Part shown: one piece after another, positions 12,387 to 22,698 of the stretch
Layout: every line of letters begins with the position of its first letter
Numbering within the stretch: the stretch's first letter is position 1
NCBI GenBank assembly: GCA_009599575.1
Contig: VWND01000017.1
Span: 682,001 to 746,000, forward strand
Direction of reading: 5' to 3'
Length of the DNA: 64,000 bases
Source: Blumeriella jaapii
Lineage: Eukaryota > Ascomycota > Leotiomycetes > Helotiales > Drepanopezizaceae
The notes under the pieces: model-generated
Told to the model about the DNA's origin: nothing
The model's database searches: none
What the model saw: the letters and a program-made list of their open reading frames with translations, nothing else
Made by a program: the position numbers and the translations under genes

Positions 12387-12465
12387 AGTTCAAACCCCTG
12401 TGCGTGCGTGCGTGTCCCATGTTGGAGTTCGAGTTCGAGTTCGAGTACGAGGTAGCGACTTTACT
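11887..12465. other. Low-complexity island
   Basis: A chain of simple sequence: CTAT repeats at 11937-11979, a 41-base C run at 11989-12029, ACTTAAACAACCA-like steps at 12120-12190, CCCCTCT repeats at 12236-12272 and a long A-rich run at 12334-12381. Frames read through it are artefacts of composition. Confidence 0.85.
11989..12029 (+). repeat. Poly-C tract, 41 bases
   Basis: An uninterrupted C run that is the longest homopolymer in the window, followed by seven A. The complementary G41 could form stacked G-quadruplexes. Its exact length is likely unreliable in any assembly. Confidence 0.9.
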
Positions 12466-12998
12466 GTACTGTACATACTGTACTTACTGTACATACTGTA
12501 CTTGCTGTACTTACTGTACTTACTGTACTTACTGTACATACTGTACATACTGTACTTACTGTACTTACTGTACTTACTGTACTTACTGTACTTACTGTAC
12601 TTACTGTACATACTGTACTTACTGTACTTGCTGTACTTGCTGTACTTGCTGTACTTACTGTACTTACTGTACTTACTGTACTTACTGTACTTACTGTACT
12701 TACTGTACTTACTGTACTTACTGTACTTACTGTACTTACTGTACTTACTGTACTTACTGTACTTACTGTTACTGTACTTACTGTACTTACTGTACTTACT
12801 GTACTTACTGTACTTACTGTACTTGCTGTACTTGCTGTACTTACTGTACTTACTGTACTTACTGTACTTACTGTACTTACTGTACTTACTGTACTTACTG
12901 TACTTACTGTACTTACTGTACTTACTGTACATACTGTACTTACTGTACATACTGTACATACTGTACAGACTGTACTTACTGTACTTACTGTACTTACA
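12466..12998 (+). repeat. 9-bp minisatellite (TGTACTTAC)n, about 59 units
   Basis: A head-to-tail array of TGTACTTAC with scattered TGTACATAC and TGTACTTGC variants and one 6-base unit near 12770. Because the unit is a multiple of three and contains no stop in several frames, long false ORFs appear on both strands (Leu-Leu-Tyr, Cys-Thr-Tyr and Tyr-Ser-Lys repeats). I call no protein here. Every unit carries the self-complementary GTAC that recurs elsewhere in the window. Confidence 0.95.
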
Positions 12999-13215
12999 AA
13001 CATCTTACCCACAGTACATCTTACCCACAGAACAATCTATCTTACCTACCTGAGATCCAATCACGGCGTCTTTTCCTTAGGTAGGTAGGCAATCTGCGAG
13101 GTCCGTCGAGTGGTGTAGGTATGTATGTATGTACAGTGTGTACCTAGGTATGCACGGGTGTATGTACCTTACACAGATGATGATGTATTTACAATTCAAT
13201 TATCGACCGCGGACC

Positions 13216-13246
13216 GCCACGCCACGCCACGCCACGCCACGCCACG
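13216..13246 (+). repeat. (CCACG)n short tandem repeat
   Basis: Six CCACG units in the 3' flank of the STIMATE-like gene. No function is suggested. Confidence 0.8.
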
Positions 13247-13395
13247 CTGCCAGCATCGAGACTCAGGACGATCAAGGGAGCCCAACCACGCAACCCCAAC
13301 CAGACCAGACCCGTAGCAGAAAGCCCAGCCAGCGAAAACCCAAACACACCAGAAGAGAAAGAAAGAAAGGAAACCCGAAATGTCCATGGCCCCGA

Positions 13396-14758
13396 CTACC
13401 GGGCAGGCTTCGTCGCCCCCTCGTCGTCGGCGTCGCTCTCGACCTCCGTCTTCTTGGTCGGCGACGCGAACGTGTGCGCGCTGCCCACCACCGTCGGGCT
13501 GCTCTCCCCATCGTACAGCGGATCGTAGTCCTTGCTCCCCGTCTTCAGCGCCTGGGGCCGGTTTCTGCTGCTCCCCCCGACGCTCTGCTTCCGCTTCGCC
13601 TCCTCGGCCTTGACCTCGTCGCTCTCGTCCTCGTCGCCGGCCTCCTCCACGAAGGGCTCTGCGTCCTCGCCATCCGCCCCCTCCTCGCCGTCCCGGGGCC
13701 CGCTCTCGTGCCCGTCCGGCTTCTGGTTCTGGATGAACGAGTCGATGATGTAGTACTGCGTCGCGTTCATGATGACGGGGAAGACGAGCATCACGAAGAT
13801 GACCTGCAGGGCCTCGTCGCCCTCGGTCCAGCGCAGCGCCCAGTCGCCGATGCGCGAGATCCACGGCAGCACGAGGAAGATGATCAGCACGCAGATCTTC
13901 ATGCCCAGCAGGCCGAGGAAGTAGATGAGCGACTGCTTGCACCACCAGCGCGCGCGCGGCGGACTCCCGTAGTGGCCCGAGCGAATCGACTCGGCCGGCT
14001 GCCCAAAGGGCGTGAGGGTGAAGAGCGAGGTGAAGATGCGGAGGAGAAAGACGAGGATCGGGATGCCGATCGTGGTCTGTCGGTGCATGTTAGCCTAGCG
14101 CCGCCACAACATGTCTCATGCCCGTCTCATGCGCCGAGGCATGAGAGAGAGAGAGAGAGCGAGTGAGAGAGAGAGAAAGGGAGAGAGCGAGAGAGAGAAA
14201 GGGAGAGAGAGAGAAAGGGAGAGAGAGAGAGAAACGCGAGCATCGCAGACGACTTACATCAATCGCCAGGTTCAGCAGGTAGAAACTGCACGGGTTCGGG
14301 GTGTATCCATCTGCGGCGGCGTCGACCATCCTCCTCCGCGCCGCCGTCGCCGCGACCGTGGTGGGGTCCAGCTTGATGCTGAACTGGCCGCTGCTCAGCA
14401 TGCTCATGAGCAGGTTCGCGATATGCACCAGCACGCTGCCCACCACCTGCTTGCTCACGTCGAAGAACCAGATCTTGAGCGGGCGCTGCGGACGCTCGCG
14501 GTACCGCTTGAACACGAGGGCCAGGAGCGCGCAGAGGCCGAGGGCGCCTTGCACGATGATGGCGAAGGGTCCCAGGAGCTCGCACTCGCCGTTCTTCTGC
14601 TGGGGGTCCTGGGGGCCAGAGCTTGTGCCCGGGGGGCCGAGCGCAGATGCGAGCGTGGGCAGCGCGGCGGCAGCGGTGGCGAGCAGAGTCGAGGCCGTGG
14701 TGGTGGTGGTGGCGGCGGCATGCTCGAGAGAGGCCGCGAGGCCTGGCGGAGGCATCAT
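13396..14758 (-). CDS. STIMATE/TMEM110-like vacuolar membrane protein (YPL162C type)
   Basis: This is a polytopic membrane protein of the family holding yeast vacuolar YPL162C and animal STIMATE, an ER regulator of store-operated calcium entry. Exons are 14258-14758 and 13396-14076, giving 393 aa; the 181-bp intron contains a long GA/CT microsatellite. Family signals include GPFAIIVQGALGLCALLALVFKR, KIWFFDVSKQ, NPCSFYLLNLAID spliced to TTIGIPILVFLLRI, WWCKQSLIYFLGLLGMKICV, LPWISRIGDWALRW and PVIMNATQYYIIDSFI. A short Ala/Thr-rich head precedes the first helix. The C-terminal tail of about 85 residues is acidic, low-complexity and presumably cytosolic. The role in the vacuole or ER membrane is inferred from homology; its activity in fungi is not established. 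Confidence 0.86.
14143..14233 (+). repeat. GA microsatellite inside the STIMATE-like intron
   Basis: Repeated GAGA blocks with GAAAGGGA interruptions fill much of intron 14077-14257. On the coding (minus) strand this is a polypyrimidine stretch upstream of the acceptor, which may help 3' splice-site recognition. Confidence 0.8.
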
Positions 14759-15777
14759 CGTGGATCGTGATCTTTCCGATGTCTTTTCTTGTCGTTCTCT
14801 TTTCGTCTCGTTTCCTTACTTTCCTCTCTTTTCTTTCCTTTTGTGTCCTTTCCTCTCCTCTCCTCTCCTCTCCTCTCCTTTCCTGTCCTTCTCTCCGTGC
14901 TGGTGCTTCGTTCGTCTCGTCTCGCCGGCCCGACCGTACGTCCTTCTCCCTCTCCCCGACTCGCCTCAAGTACTGTGTGTCCTCGTCGAGCAGATGTCGG
15001 TATCGTGGGTGTCGCTCTCTGCCTGGCGCGATGATGGGCGATGTCGGCCCGGGGCGTACGGCCGCGTCGTGTGCGGTCGACTGGCGTAGGATGTTGGGTG
15101 TGGGTGATGATGCTTCGGACGTGAATCAGCTTTCGCTCTCGGCTCTCCGATGACCTCGACTGCACGCACAACCGCTCTCAGCATGCAAATCAGGCCGAAG
15201 GCGCAAACGATGTGGATGGAGGGCGAGAGGAAAGAAAGGTCAGGTAGTCATGTTGTCGTGTTGTTGTTGTCGTGTCGAGGTGTTGATAAAGGAGAGACCA
15301 GGAGACGAGGAGACGAGGAGACGAGAAGCCGAAGGGATGGCGACAGGGACCGGGGGGGGGCAATGCCATGACCGACGGTGCATCAGCCTGATTGATGTGA
15401 GGGACCGTCCATACCCCACGGTACAGCACTGGACAGTACAACTCACGGCACCCCGTTCCGCCAGGCCTGCGAGGGGCCTGGGCCTCGGTTTGGACTTGAC
15501 GCGGATGGATATCTATATTTACTGTAATGCTACCAAAAGAATACCGAATAGGGGAAAACGCAGGCTCATGGCTCACGGCTCACGGCTCATGGTTCAAGGC
15601 TCAACTCGTAGCTGTACAGATACTATGCCATGTCTTCTCCTCCCCATCAACCTTCCACCTGGCACCTCCACCGCGGCTGCATCTCTCTGCACCTGCAGGC
15701 GAAGAGAGATCTGCCGGCGAACAAGAAGTCGGGCGGCTTCGGGTCTGGCGCGCGCGGGATCCGTCCGGACTTGGTAT

Positions 15778-15862
15778 GTACAGTCTGGCCAGTACAGTGT
15801 GGCCAGTACATACAGTACAGTACTGTACATACAGTACATACAGTACAGTGCGGTACGGTACT
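15778..15862. repeat. GTAC/CAGTAC palindrome cluster
   Basis: A dense run of TACAGTAC and TACTGTAC, including the perfect 14-bp palindrome GTACAGTACTGTAC at 15815-15828 and a trailing CGGTACGGTAC. It belongs to the dispersed motif family described in the findings. Confidence 0.85.
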
Positions 15863-16151
15863 TACTCTGCTGTGCCGACCGCATGTACGGTAGATCGGTG
15901 GGCATTGCTTCAAACCTTCATCATCTGGAACCTGCCACTCCCTCGTCCATTGTTGATTCTCCCGCTCGGTTCGGGCCAGCGCTAAGGAAGTAAACAAAGC
16001 ATCAATGGAGACGCGCCGCTCGTGCGGTGGCAGAGGGACGGTGCGGTGCTCTACGGTACGGTACGGTACGGGAAAGAAGAGAAGAGGAAGAGAAGAGAAG
16101 AGGAAGAGGGCATTCGAGACACAAGCCGTCGACTCGATTGAGTTTGGGTAT

Positions 16152-16170
16152 CCCCCCCCCCCCCCCCCCC
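16152..16170 (+). repeat. Poly-C tract, 19 bases
   Basis: Uninterrupted C run preceded by GTAT and followed by AGCACC. Confidence 0.85.
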
Positions 16171-16933
16171 AGCACCTCAACCAACTCACTCACTCATTCC
16201 CAGCCCCAAACGCAAACCCCACCGCACCGCAACGCAACGCAACACATCGCATCGCATCGCATCGCATCGCAACACTTGGTATCTCCCAGCCCAACCCAGC
16301 CCATCCCCATCACCGCGACCCCAAGCCAGTCAGCCCCAAACCCCAAACCCCAACGCAATGCAACGCAACGCAACCCGTGGTATCTCCCACATCACCGCGA
16401 CCCACGCCAGCCCGCCCATCCCCCAGAAGACGCACAACCACGAAGAAGAATCCCCTTCCCACACCTCAACTCCCCTGCCCTCCAGCACCACCCAACAGAC
16501 ACCACCAGTCCCTGATCATTCCCCACGTCCCGCTGAACGAACCCAGTCCCGCACACCACCACGACGGACAGGAGAGCCACGGCATCGCCGCGAGGAGGTG
16601 ACGGACGGACAGGCCTTAGTTGGGACACGACTGGAGACGTATCGTTAGCAGAGAACTCTTGTAGATAGAAATACACAGCCCTTGCTCTCTCTCTCTTTCT
16701 CTCCCTCTCTAGCTCTCTAGCTCTCCACAGCCACTCTTCTTCTTCTTCCTCTCCTTCTTCCTCTTCCTCCTCCTCTTGCAAAAAAAAAAGTGAGAGAAAA
16801 GAACAAGATCACCACAAGTAGAACCCCCCCCCCCCCAACAGATCAAACAGCCCAACAACCCCCAGAGAGAAAGAATAAAACAGAACATATGCAAAAAAGA
16901 AAACCAAAAATAAAAAGAGAAAAGAGCACATAC

Positions 16934-17005
16934 AGCACCGCAGGAGCCACAGCTCTTCGTGCCACCGGACGCGGCCCCGCACTTGGGGCAAGAGTCGTGC
17001 TTCAT
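16934..17005 (-). CDS. Possible tiny Cys-rich (two CxxC) peptide, first exon
   Basis: On the minus strand, ATG 17005 opens a short frame with CPKC, nine residues, then CGSCGA. This makes two CxxC knuckles, as in small zinc-ribbon or metallothionein-like peptides. A good donor (GTATGT, 16928-16933) follows residue 24. The only acceptor in range is TTTTGCAAG near 16780, and beyond it lies a Lys/Arg- or Glu-rich low-complexity frame, so the second exon is uncertain. If the donor is not used, the frame runs on into a hydrophobic low-complexity tail. The Cys spacing is more ordered than chance, but the gene model is weak and expression is unproven. Confidence 0.35.
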
Positions 17006-18175
17006 CTTCGCCGCCGAACGTTCCGATGTCGACGCCGCCTGCTCTTTTTTTTTTGTCTTTTCTGGGCTTGTGCTTGGCTGGCTGACTGGCTTGCGTGCGT
17101 GCGTGCGTGGTTCGTGTGGTGGTGTACTGTAGCAGTAAAAAGAATGCGGATGTTTGCGTCGAGGGCGGAAAGTCAAGTACTTAAGGTAAACTGACGAGGG
17201 GACAGAGGCGAACGACCGAGTCACGTTGTACGGTACGGTACGGTACAGCCAGTACTGTGAGTACTGTAAGTACTGTACTGTACCCTACTATATGTCCGAG
17301 CTGTGTCACACGATACTCAAGCTTTGGGGGACCGGCCACTCCAGCCACGGCACGTGGATGCGTGCAGCGGCCGCAGGTGAGCCCAACGGAAAACGAGTGG
17401 AGGAACGTCGGGGTGCAATTTTGCACAGGTTCCCTTCTCTCTCATCTCGTGGCCGCGAGAGCCGGAGTGGCGTGTACGCTTGATGCCAGCACATGCTACT
17501 GTACAGCGAAGCAGCACAGTCCAGCCCAGCCCAGCCCAGTCCAGTCCAGTCCAGTACTGTACCTATCGCTCAGGGAGACCAGCGGATGGGCGTGATTCGG
17601 GAGCACGTCAAGACGGGGCACGAGAGAGATGAAACGGGCCGACACGGGGAGGGGAGAAAGCTGTGCTCGTGCCCAGTCCGAAGACCAGAGCCAGATGTAT
17701 CAATTTGCATAGTATCAAGCCAGCAGCCGGCAGGTGTAAGTAGTCAACGGGTCAGAGAGGAGAAAAAAACATCCAGAAAAAAAAGAAAAAGAAAAAAGAA
17801 AAAAGAAAAACAAGAAGAAAAAAGGCACTGCAAGCGCAGAATACCAGGCAATGTGTCTCCCACAGACGAGCCTGATCCTCCATCCTCAATCAACGTACAC
17901 AAGCCTGTGGGAGCTTCGTCGTCCATGACCCAGACCGTCGCCCCAACGCCTTATCTCAAATGAAGCAAGCGCCGAACGAACCCAGTGAAAGAAGGTGTAA
18001 CAGGTGGTGGTGATGGTGGGAGATGCCCTCTTCCCACAGAAGCCGGGCAAGCACCCTTCTTCTGCAGGGCAGGCATGTGCATAGACGGACCCGCGATGGG
18101 TCTCGAGGAGGTGGAGGTCGGCATGGATCCGTGTCGAGAGGAGCCTCGAGACGCATTCGCGGGCCCGTCTACGCG
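17006..18175. other. Spacer upstream of the Cys-rich candidate and downstream of SF3B6
   Basis: This holds CGGTACGGTAC steps and GTACTGTAAGTACTGTAC at 17226-17285, a CCAGCCCAGTCCAGT microrepeat at 17518-17555, and an A-rich tract at 17764-17822. I see no recognisable gene. Confidence 0.6.
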
Positions 18176-18896
18176 CTATTCGATGCCGTGCTGTTTTTTG
18201 AGCTGCTCTAAATTCTCCTTGCGAGCCTCCAGGTCCTCTTTCGATCGCGCCATCTTGTCGGGTTGGTGATATAATACTGCGACCGGCCCCACGGTCAGCA
18301 GATGATCGGGTGCGGAGCAGCCAAGAGGGAGGAGACGGGAGACTGACCAACGAGATAGCGATTTTGGAAGTTGAAGCCGTTCAGCTTGTCGCACGCCTGC
18401 TTTGCGTCCATGACGTCTTCATAGACCACGAACGCCGTCCCCTTGGTGTTGTTGGCGATGCCCTGGCGGATTTGCCTGCCCTCGCCATTAGCCATCGCTC
18501 ATCCCTCTCCGTCTGTGGGGAGGGCGCAGCGTTTGCATTGCACTGCACGTACCGAATGGGCCCGAATTTGCCAAAGAGGTCGAAGAGCTCCTCGACGGCG
18601 ACGTTGTAGCTGTGTGGCCCGTCAGTATGTGTGCTCTGCCATCTTCCCATTCCCCAGTCCCATCCGTCTCGGCATCGGCCCGCCAACGCGGCTCTTCTTC
18701 CTCGGGGGGTGCTGGACGACGGACCTTAGATTCTTGACGAACAAAGCTCTGCAGCACGCATACCAGTCAGCAAGGCATCGATAACTTCTTCACGCTCTCG
18801 TGCTGTCGCGCTTCCAGCCAGCACTTAACAAGCTTCTCGTCGATGCAGGGCCACATACCGATTGACCTCAGGTGCGAGTTTACCGCCTCGACTCAT
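18176..18896 (-). CDS. SF3B6 / p14, branch-point-binding subunit of U2 snRNP SF3b
   Basis: This is the small RRM protein of the SF3b complex that contacts the intron branch adenosine in the spliceosome. There are five exons: 18859-18896, 18725-18748, 18553-18609, 18348-18475 and 18176-18276, totalling 348 nt and 115 aa, close to the usual 110-125. The start [13 protein letters not shown] leads into RNP2 (ALFVKNL), then [23 protein letters not shown]1 (KGTAFVVY), [17 protein letters not shown] and [13 protein letters not shown]. The tail ends QLKKQHGIE, typical of fungal p14. Each splice junction falls in phase and rebuilds the family sequence. Exon 2 is only 24 nt. Four introns in a 115-residue gene is high and suggests little intron loss. 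Confidence 0.97.
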
Positions 18897-20631
18897 AACT
18901 TGGCTGCGCGTTGAGTGAACAGTGTGTAGTGTGTTTGGGGGAAGGCAGGGCAGGGCAGGAGGGGAGATGGAGAGAGAGTTTGAGGTGCGAGAGGTGGAGC
19001 GAGAGCGAACGCGAGGTGTGGTATCGGCGTGGTATCGGATCCGAGGGGCGGAGCGGGGCGGGGTGGGGCGGAGCGGGGCGGAGTGGGATGGGCCAGCCTG
19101 GATTTTTCATCAGCGCTTCATCGGCGCTTGGCTGGAAGAAGAAGCTGTGGGGTCGGTCTGCTTAGTCACCGCAGGGGCTTGGCTTATCTTGGCTTGACTG
19201 GTCGTGTCTTGGCTTGGCTTGGCTTGGCTCGACATTCAACTGCAGGTGCTTTTTTATCTACAGTATATATACACACATACATCGATCGAACAGTCTTGTA
19301 CTTTCATGCCAATGCTCAAGTCCTCCTACCACCTCTCCTTCAACCTTGGGCACACGAAGGCTACATCGTCTTGGATCCGGGAAAGTGAGAAGCTGGCATC
19401 GATATGTGTAAGCTCAAATGAAAGGCTTGCCTTTCCATCTCACAATCTCACCCAGGCTCAATCATGAAGGAGACATCACTTCACACCTGTTCTGCAAGCA
19501 CCAGCATATATTTCTCTACATCTCTTGTGAATGCAGACACCTCTCTTACTGGATGTTACTGCTGCTTGGACAAGCCGTAATTACATCAGAGAAATGTCTT
19601 AGACATCTCAAATCCGCTATTGTCTTTCAGCAAGTGTTGGAATTCGCGACAGAACCACACGCGTTTAGATAAGCGCTATGCTTGGTATATACGGTTCGTG
19701 TATCCATATGTTTATCGCATGCACCTAAAGGACTTGAATATCAAGCTGTTCGCATCGACTTTGCAACTTCCTATTGTTCTCGATCTCTGCGTTGTATCTC
19801 GTCCGCTGCTTTCACTTTTTGGACTCTTTCCAACCTTTAGTTCTCTCCGTTTCTTCTTAAAGCAGGCTTTTTTACAAGACTCCCATTATCTTTCTCCTTA
19901 ATTCCACCTTAACGCTCTTCAAGCTCCCCTAGCTTATTTCTTCCTTCTTTGGCTCTTCCAAATATTCAGTTCTCTCGGTACCTTGTTATAGCTTGCACTT
20001 GTGCAAGACTCCCGTCGTCTTTCTCCTTAATTCCGTCTGATCGCTTTTCAAGCTCCCCTAGTATAATTTCTTCCTCCTTTGGCTCTTCCAAATATTCAGT
20101 TCTCTCGGTACCTTATAGCAAAGCCGGCATTTATGCAAGACTCCCGTCGTCTTTTTCTCTTAACCTTCATCTTATCGCTCTTCAAGCTCCCCCCACACAC
20201 CTCCTTCCTATTGTGGCTTTTCCAAACATTCACTTCTTTTCGTACTGGTTAGAACAGACATGGCCACAAGACTCCTGTCGTCTCTTTTTTAAACTTCACC
20301 TTATCACTCTTCAAGCTTCCATCGACACACTTCCTCCATATAAGACTCTCGTCTTTTCACATGATCCATCTCAACCCTCAACATGCTCCATCTTACCCCT
20401 CAACAAGCTCCCATCCAGGACTCTCCTTTCGAAAGTATTGGTTCGAATGATTTCATTCGAATGACTTCGACACCAGGGTGCCTCATGTCAACCTCAGGTA
20501 CCCAATATCCACGCTACTTGAAGCACCTTACGCATCTTCACCCACCATAACTTCTTTCTCAATTTGACTCACCTCGCTTAATTGAACTCCCCACAACCAA
20601 GATACCTTACTATTCCAAGACGACACAGACA
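18897..20631. other. Spacer between SF3B6 and the acidic repeat protein
   Basis: This includes GGGGCGGAGC-like G-rich steps at 19043-19083, GGCTT steps at 19205-19228, and the degenerate 130-bp tandem array listed separately. There is pyrimidine-rich sequence just upstream of ATG 20632. I recognise no gene. Confidence 0.6.
19815..20345 (+). repeat. Degenerate tandem repeat, period about 130 bp, four copies
   Basis: Each copy contains TTTGGCTCTTCCAAATATTC followed by TCTCTCGGTACC, GCAAGACTCCCGTCGTCTTT and CGCTCTTCAAGCTCCCC. Anchor words recur at about 19824, 19951, 20081 and 20214. Copies 2 and 3 are close and copies 1 and 4 are eroded. The open frames through it are low-complexity Ser/Phe/Leu-rich and I do not call them genes. 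Confidence 0.8.
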
Positions 20632-22698
20632 ATGCCGAATCGCAAGGGTCACGACTCCACGCCCAGAGCTAAAGCTAAAGACCGCGCTCCCTCTCAAGAC
20701 CCTCGCCCTCGTCGTCCATGGATCAGCGCCCACCAGATCACAATTCTCGTCCGCGAGGCCCGCACCCAGCACCACACTCACCCAACTGAACATCTCAGCC
20801 CAGACGAGCAGTATGAAGCGCGCGAAGCATGGTTGATGATCGTCCAGGACTCTCTGCGCGCCTTCTGCGACCAGATGCGGTGCCAGAAATGCGGTGGGTT
20901 CTGTGGCGCAAGCAAGGTCGGCGAACTTGATGGGCGAGGAGATTTCATTAGGAAATGGGGTTTGAAGTTGTGGTTGGAGGAGCTCGGCGTCGAGATGGAG
21001 GGGTGCGATGTTGAAGCATTGACGGATGACAGGGTTGGCCAATGGGATGATCTGCTATGGGATGTTGTTTACTCGATAACGTGTACGAGGGATGGGGAGT
21101 GCGTGGCCAAAGCCGAGTCGGAAGCTGCGGAGCAAGCCAGAATACAGCGTGATGCCAGACGGGAACAAGAAGATGCTTCGAGAAGGGCATTGGCAGCCAA
21201 AAAGAAGGTGGAGGAGAGTCAACTGGCGGATCTACAGCAGTTCGCTCGTGTGGGATCGCCGCCTGGGGGATACGCGAACTACCTAAGGAGTCTGAACGGT
21301 GCAGATAAAGAGGTCAGCGACGAGGAGCCTTGGAGTGTGCTGAGCGAGAATCGGAAAAAGATGGCCGAGAAAGCAGCGAAGCGTGAAGAGGGTGCGGGGG
21401 CTTTGATTTCGATCGAAAAGGATGACGAGGAAAGCTCATCGCCGCAGAAAGTCGATAAGTGCAAGGTGGATGATGATGATGATAGCACCGAGGAAGGCGT
21501 CAAACCAGCAGTCACTCCAAGTCCGAACACTGCAACCGCGAGCTATCAGGTGGGTGAAGATGGAAGTCTCATCATTGAAGATTACGACACACCACTCCGA
21601 CCCAGCTGTCCAAGTGTCGATCCATATCCATCGGATGAGGAAATCATAAGCTTGATACCTCGCACACCCGACACCGACGACTCGTACCTGAGCACTCCGA
21701 CGCCTCCTCGTGGACGTAAACGCAAGCGGGCAGGTGAACCCGAATCAGAGCCCGACACCTCCGTCAAGCCAAAGAAACTCAAGGACGACTCAGCCACCGC
21801 TGACAAGAAACCTTCTACCTCTGAGAGCGGCGAGCTCGAAGCGGGCGGACAAGGATCGGGCGTCTCTTTGATTGATGAACTGCTCGAAGAGAGTGATGGT
21901 GACGATGGCCGTCTGTCTGGTGCGCCCAAGGACGATGTAGACAAGGAGTCTGTGGGAGACTTCTCATCGCTGTTCGGAGATGAGAACGAGAACACGGGCG
22001 TGGAAGATGGAAGTGGCGGTGCCGATGTCAAAGATGGATCTTCGCTCTTCGGGGATGACGGCGAGGCGGTTGATAGTGAAGCTAGCGAGTACCCTGCGCT
22101 TGGTGCGCCCAAAGACGATGTCGACACGGAGTCTGTGGGGGGTTTCTCATCGCTGTTCGGAGATGAGAACGAGAACACGGGCGTGGAAGATGGAAATGGC
22201 GGTGCCGATGTTAAAGATGGATCTTCGCTCTTCGGGAATGACGGCGAGGCGGTTGATAGTGAAGCTAGCGAGTACCCTGCGCTTGGTGCGCCCAAAAACG
22301 ATGTCGACACGGAGTCTGTGGGGGGTTTCTCATCGCTGTTCGGAGATGAGAACGAGAACACGGGCGTGGAAGATAGAAGTTTCAGTGTCGAGATCAGTGC
22401 TTTGCTTACTACGACCGAAGACGATGGGGATGAGGAGCGTTTCGAGGACACCTCTTCGATGTTTGCCGATGATGAATACGAGTCCTCGGACGAAGAAGAC
22501 AACGAAGGAAGCGAGAACAACCTCTCTGATGCCGGTGATGAGGGTCCGGTTGGAAGAAGAATGAGAGATGGCAATGCGGAAATTCAAGATGACAATTCCG
22601 AGGATAGAGACGCTTTTTTCGGAGATGATAGGGAGGGGGGATTTGTGGAGGAGCAAGCTCGTGAACAGAGCTCGAGCGAGGAGAGCGAGGAGCTGTAA
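20632..22698 (+). CDS. Acidic protein with internal 61-residue tandem repeats, unknown function
   Basis: Single-exon frame of 688 aa. I do not recognise a characterised family. Residues 1-40 are basic and Arg/Pro-rich. Residues about 40-160 look folded, with CQKCGGFCG and a later CTRDGEC that could bind metal. A charged helix follows (about 165-200, Ala/Glu/Arg/Lys-rich). The C-terminal half is Asp/Glu/Ser-rich with a basic patch RGRKRKR (probable NLS). From about residue 430, a 61-residue unit (APKDDVDTESVGGFSSLFGD through SEASEYPALG) occurs twice in full and once truncated, nearly identical at DNA level. This suggests recent unequal crossover. Composition suggests a nuclear scaffold or histone-binding-like acidic protein, but that is inference only. 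Confidence 0.72.
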   Translation: MPNRKGHDSTPRAKAKDRAPSQDPRPRRPWISAHQITILVREARTQHHTHPTEHLSPDEQYEAREAWLMIVQDSLRAFCDQMRCQKCGGFCGASKVGELDGRGDFIRKWGLKLWLEELGVEMEGCDVEALTDDRVGQWDDLLWDVVYSITCTRDGECVAKAESEAAEQARIQRDARREQEDASRRALAAKKKVEESQLADLQQFARVGSPPGGYANYLRSLNGADKEVSDEEPWSVLSENRKKMAEKAAKREEGAGALISIEKDDEESSSPQKVDKCKVDDDDDSTEEGVKPAVTPSPNTATASYQVGEDGSLIIEDYDTPLRPSCPSVDPYPSDEEIISLIPRTPDTDDSYLSTPTPPRGRKRKRAGEPESEPDTSVKPKKLKDDSATADKKPSTSESGELEAGGQGSGVSLIDELLEESDGDDGRLSGAPKDDVDKESVGDFSSLFGDENENTGVEDGSGGADVKDGSSLFGDDGEAVDSEASEYPALGAPKDDVDTESVGGFSSLFGDENENTGVEDGNGGADVKDGSSLFGNDGEAVDSEASEYPALGAPKNDVDTESVGGFSSLFGDENENTGVEDRSFSVEISALLTTTEDDGDEERFEDTSSMFADDEYESSDEEDNEGSENNLSDAGDEGPVGRRMRDGNAEIQDDNSEDRDAFFGDDREGGFVEEQAREQSSSEESEEL
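21922..22370 (+). repeat. 183-bp in-frame coding tandem repeat (2.4 copies)
   Basis: Units start at about 21922, 22105 and 22288 with GCGCCCAA(G/A)(G/A)ACGATGT. Differences between copies are only a few bases per unit, so the expansion is recent. The length is a multiple of three, so copy-number change keeps the reading frame. Confidence 0.9.

Larger units (their letters stand above)
14759..16933. other. Repeat-rich spacer, no gene recognised
   Basis: This holds CT-rich sequence at 14790-14890, a GTAC/CAGTAC cluster at 15778-15862, a C19 tract at 16152-16170, CGCAT/CGCAA pentamers at 16228-16274, CT-rich sequence at 16684-16775 and a C13 run at 16824-16836. The open frames across it follow base composition and show no family resemblance. 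Confidence 0.65.

Noticed and set aside
12283..13084. Long overlapping reading frames on both strands across the 9-bp array
   Set aside because: They are pure translations of a tandem repeat whose unit is a multiple of three; no flanking unique domain or start context supports a protein.
13129..14166. 345-codon plus-strand frame opposite the STIMATE-like gene
   Set aside because: GC-rich antisense shadow; the minus strand carries conserved membrane segments and proper splice sites.
21582..22574. 330-codon minus-strand Ser-rich frame
   Set aside because: Reverse complement of the acidic repeat gene; codons for Asp/Glu read as Ser/Leu/Phe on the other strand.
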